Below, in pieces: positions 62,820 through 64,000 of a stretch of 64,000 nt of DNA. The notes under the pieces are model-generated. The model did no database searches. It was not told the origin of the DNA and saw nothing but the letters and a program-made list of their open reading frames with translations. Source of the stretch: a marine group bacterium Sva0996 bin134 (GTDB lineage Bacteria > Actinomycetota > Acidimicrobiia > Acidimicrobiales > Bin134); contig MPNQ01000012.1 in NCBI GenBank assembly GCA_002239105.1, positions 29,982 to 93,981 of the forward strand, written 5' to 3'. Both the position numbers and the translations under genes were made by a program. Positions within the stretch are counted from its first letter, which is position 1, and each line of letters begins with the position of its first letter.

Positions 62820-64000
62820 GTGAGCTCAGCCAAGCCACTGGATGGCGTGCTGGTGGTCTCGATCGAACAGGCGGTGGCTGGGCCATTGGCATCCTGTCGA
62901 CTGGCTGACGCCGGAGCCAGGGTCATCAAGATCGAGCGAGCCGAAGGCGATTTCTCCCGAGGTTACGACGCGGCCGCCGACGGGTTGTCCAGCTACTTCG
63001 CCTGGCTGAATCGAGGAAAGGAGTCGATCGTCCTCGATCTCAAAGACGAGGACGACCAATCGCTGCTGGGTCGGATGATCGAGCAGGCCGAAGTCTGCAT
63101 CCAGAACTTGGCCGTGGGCGCGGCCGAACGGCTTGGGTTCGGCTCCGGTTCGCTGCGCAATCGGCACCCCCGACTGGTGACTTGCGACATCTCGGGATAC
63201 GGACCTACCGGGCCATACGCCCAGATGAAGGCCTACGACCTGTTGGTGCAGGCCGAAAGCGGCTTAGTCTCAGTTTCCGGCGCGCCCGGACCGCTCGGCC
63301 GGGTGGGGGTATCTGTAGCTGACATCGCCACCGGCGAGGCCGCCGCCCGAGCCATCAGTCAAGCGCTGGTCCGCCAGGCTCGCACCGGCGAGGGCGCCGC
63401 CATCGAAGTCTCGCTGTTCTCCACCATGGCCGAATGGATGACCGTCCCCCTGCTGCACCACGACTACCTGGGAAAGGGCCCTGAGCGGGTTGGCCTGGCC
63501 CACCCGTCCATCGCCCCCTACGGCGGATTCACCACCGCCGACGGCACCACCTTGCTCATCGCCGTGCAGTCCGACCGGGAATGGGTCACGCTGTGCGAAA
63601 CAGTGCTTGGCCAGCCTGAGTTGGCCCACGACCCCCGCTTCGCCACCAACAAGGCCCGAGTCACGAACCGGGCAGGGACCGACGACGCCGTCGCCGAAGT
63701 ATTTGCCCGCCTGAGCACCGAAGATCTCCGCCGCAAGCTCACCGATAGCCGCATGGCCTTTGGCACCGTCAACGACGTGGCCGGTCTCTCAACGCACCCC
63801 CAGCTCAATCGGATCACCGTCACCCACGCTGACGGCACCGTCGAAATCCCACCCCCCCCCCACCTCACCCGGACCCCCGTCCCCCACGCTGACGGCCCCG
63901 TCGACCCCCCCGCCCCCGCCACCACCGCCGACTGGGACCAAGCCACCGCCGCCGACGCCCCCTCCCTCCCCGCCCTCAACCAACATGGCCCCCAAATCCG
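62820..64000 (+). CDS. Class III CoA-transferase (CaiB/BaiF), cut by right window edge
   Basis: A family III CoA-transferase from GTG 62820, open to the window end (393 codons). DGVLVVSIEQAVAGPLASC, VIKIERAEGD, NRGKESIVLDLK and GYGPTGPYAQMKAYDLLVQA are diagnostic; the last holds the catalytic Asp (about 140). It moves CoA between carboxylic acids through an aspartyl-CoA thioester. The C-terminal 60 codons are abnormal: a 20-codon segment is duplicated in a C-biased form (listed separately), before the tail ending NQHGPQI that resembles a normal family terminus. The last residues lie outside the window. Confidence 0.85.
   Translation, partial: MSSAKPLDGVLVVSIEQAVAGPLASCRLADAGARVIKIERAEGDFSRGYDAAADGLSSYFAWLNRGKESIVLDLKDEDDQSLLGRMIEQAEVCIQNLAVGAAERLGFGSGSLRNRHPRLVTCDISGYGPTGPYAQMKAYDLLVQAESGLVSVSGAPGPLGRVGVSVADIATGEAAARAISQALVRQARTGEGAAIEVSLFSTMAEWMTVPLLHHDYLGKGPERVGLAHPSIAPYGGFTTADGTTLLIAVQSDREWVTLCETVLGQPELAHDPRFATNKARVTNRAGTDDAVAEVFARLSTEDLRRKLTDSRMAFGTVNDVAGLSTHPQLNRITVTHADGTVEIPPPPHLTRTPVPHADGPVDPPAPATTADWDQATAADAPSLPALNQHGPQI
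63801..63910 (+). repeat. In-frame 60-bp tandem duplication with C-biased second copy
   Basis: The 50 bases 63801-63850 align without gaps to 63861-63910, an offset of exactly 60 nt. Ten positions differ and in all ten the second copy has C. The peptides are RITVTHADGTVEI and RTPVPHADGPVDP. A 12-base C tract (63849-63861, broken only by one A) lies between the copies. Either a real slippage-expanded region or a base-calling artefact. Confidence 0.65.

Noticed and set aside
1..64000. Prophage, insertion sequence or integrative element
   Set aside because: No integrase, transposase, phage structural gene, inverted-repeat ends or tRNA-adjacent duplications were found on either strand.

Overview
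The window reads as the chromosome of a high-GC actinobacterium, most likely of the class Acidimicrobiia. The grounds are an actinobacterial-type mycothione reductase (so mycothiol is expected), several soluble cytochromes P450, an adjacent acyl-CoA dehydrogenase pair of the hetero-oligomeric type, an IpdAB-like CoA-transferase pair, and lipoproteins whose lipidated Cys is followed by an Asp-rich stretch. Class level is inference; no rRNA, tRNA or other taxonomic marker is present. Genes are densely packed, many with 1-4 nt stop/start overlaps, and nearly all have strong GC bias at third positions. No transposase, phage gene, CRISPR array or tRNA was seen.

Layout. 1-5.2 kb: a taurine-type uptake lipoprotein made of two near-identical binding domains, translationally coupled to an omega-amino-acid aminotransferase, then an acyl-CoA ligase. 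5.2-6.97 kb: a GC-rich minisatellite between convergent genes, a VOC protein and a class II aldolase. 6.97-8.64 kb: a visibly AT-rich islet with a secreted metzincin protease, a lipoprotein and a possible small Cys-rich ORF. 8.7-14.1 kb: CaiC-like ligase, P450, IpdA/IpdB-like pair and SDR. 14.2-21.9 kb: a polyol module (ABC transporter with two permeases, polyol 2-dehydrogenase, DeoR regulator, inositol-phosphatase-like enzyme). 21.9-29.2 kb: aminoglycoside-phosphotransferase-like kinase, SDR/P450/thiolase/DUF35 operon (module A), SDR/NTF2-like/ligase operon. 29.2-36.2 kb: a large M16 peptidase lipoprotein and an RbsABC-type sugar ABC transporter. 36.3-41.2 kb: P450/thiolase-like/DUF35/SDR (module B, with degenerate active-site motifs) and a divergent lipocalin-like protein. 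41.2-49.8 kb: glycine decarboxylase, enoyl-CoA hydratase, amidohydrolase, and a MacAB-like efflux system with an unusual adaptor. 49.8-64 kb: three acyl-CoA dehydrogenases, dephospho-CoA kinase, esterase, D-2-hydroxyacid dehydrogenase, SDR, mycothione reductase, TauD-type dioxygenase, two acyl-CoA ligases and a class III CoA-transferase cut by the right edge.

Taken together the region is a catabolic one: transporters bring in taurine-like, polyol and sugar-like compounds, while P450s, five acyl-CoA ligases, two CoA-transferases, acyl-CoA dehydrogenases, hydratase, SDRs and thiolase/DUF35 pairs are the parts needed to hydroxylate, CoA-activate and shorten hydrophobic substrates such as steroids, terpenoids or alicyclic acids. 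The most distinctive items are the tandem-domain taurine binder, the two parallel P450-thiolase-DUF35-SDR modules of which one has lost the thiolase His motifs and the zinc ribbon, the AT-rich protease islet, the adaptor carrying two CMR/FPDP-type repeats, and a C-biased 60-bp duplication at the right end.
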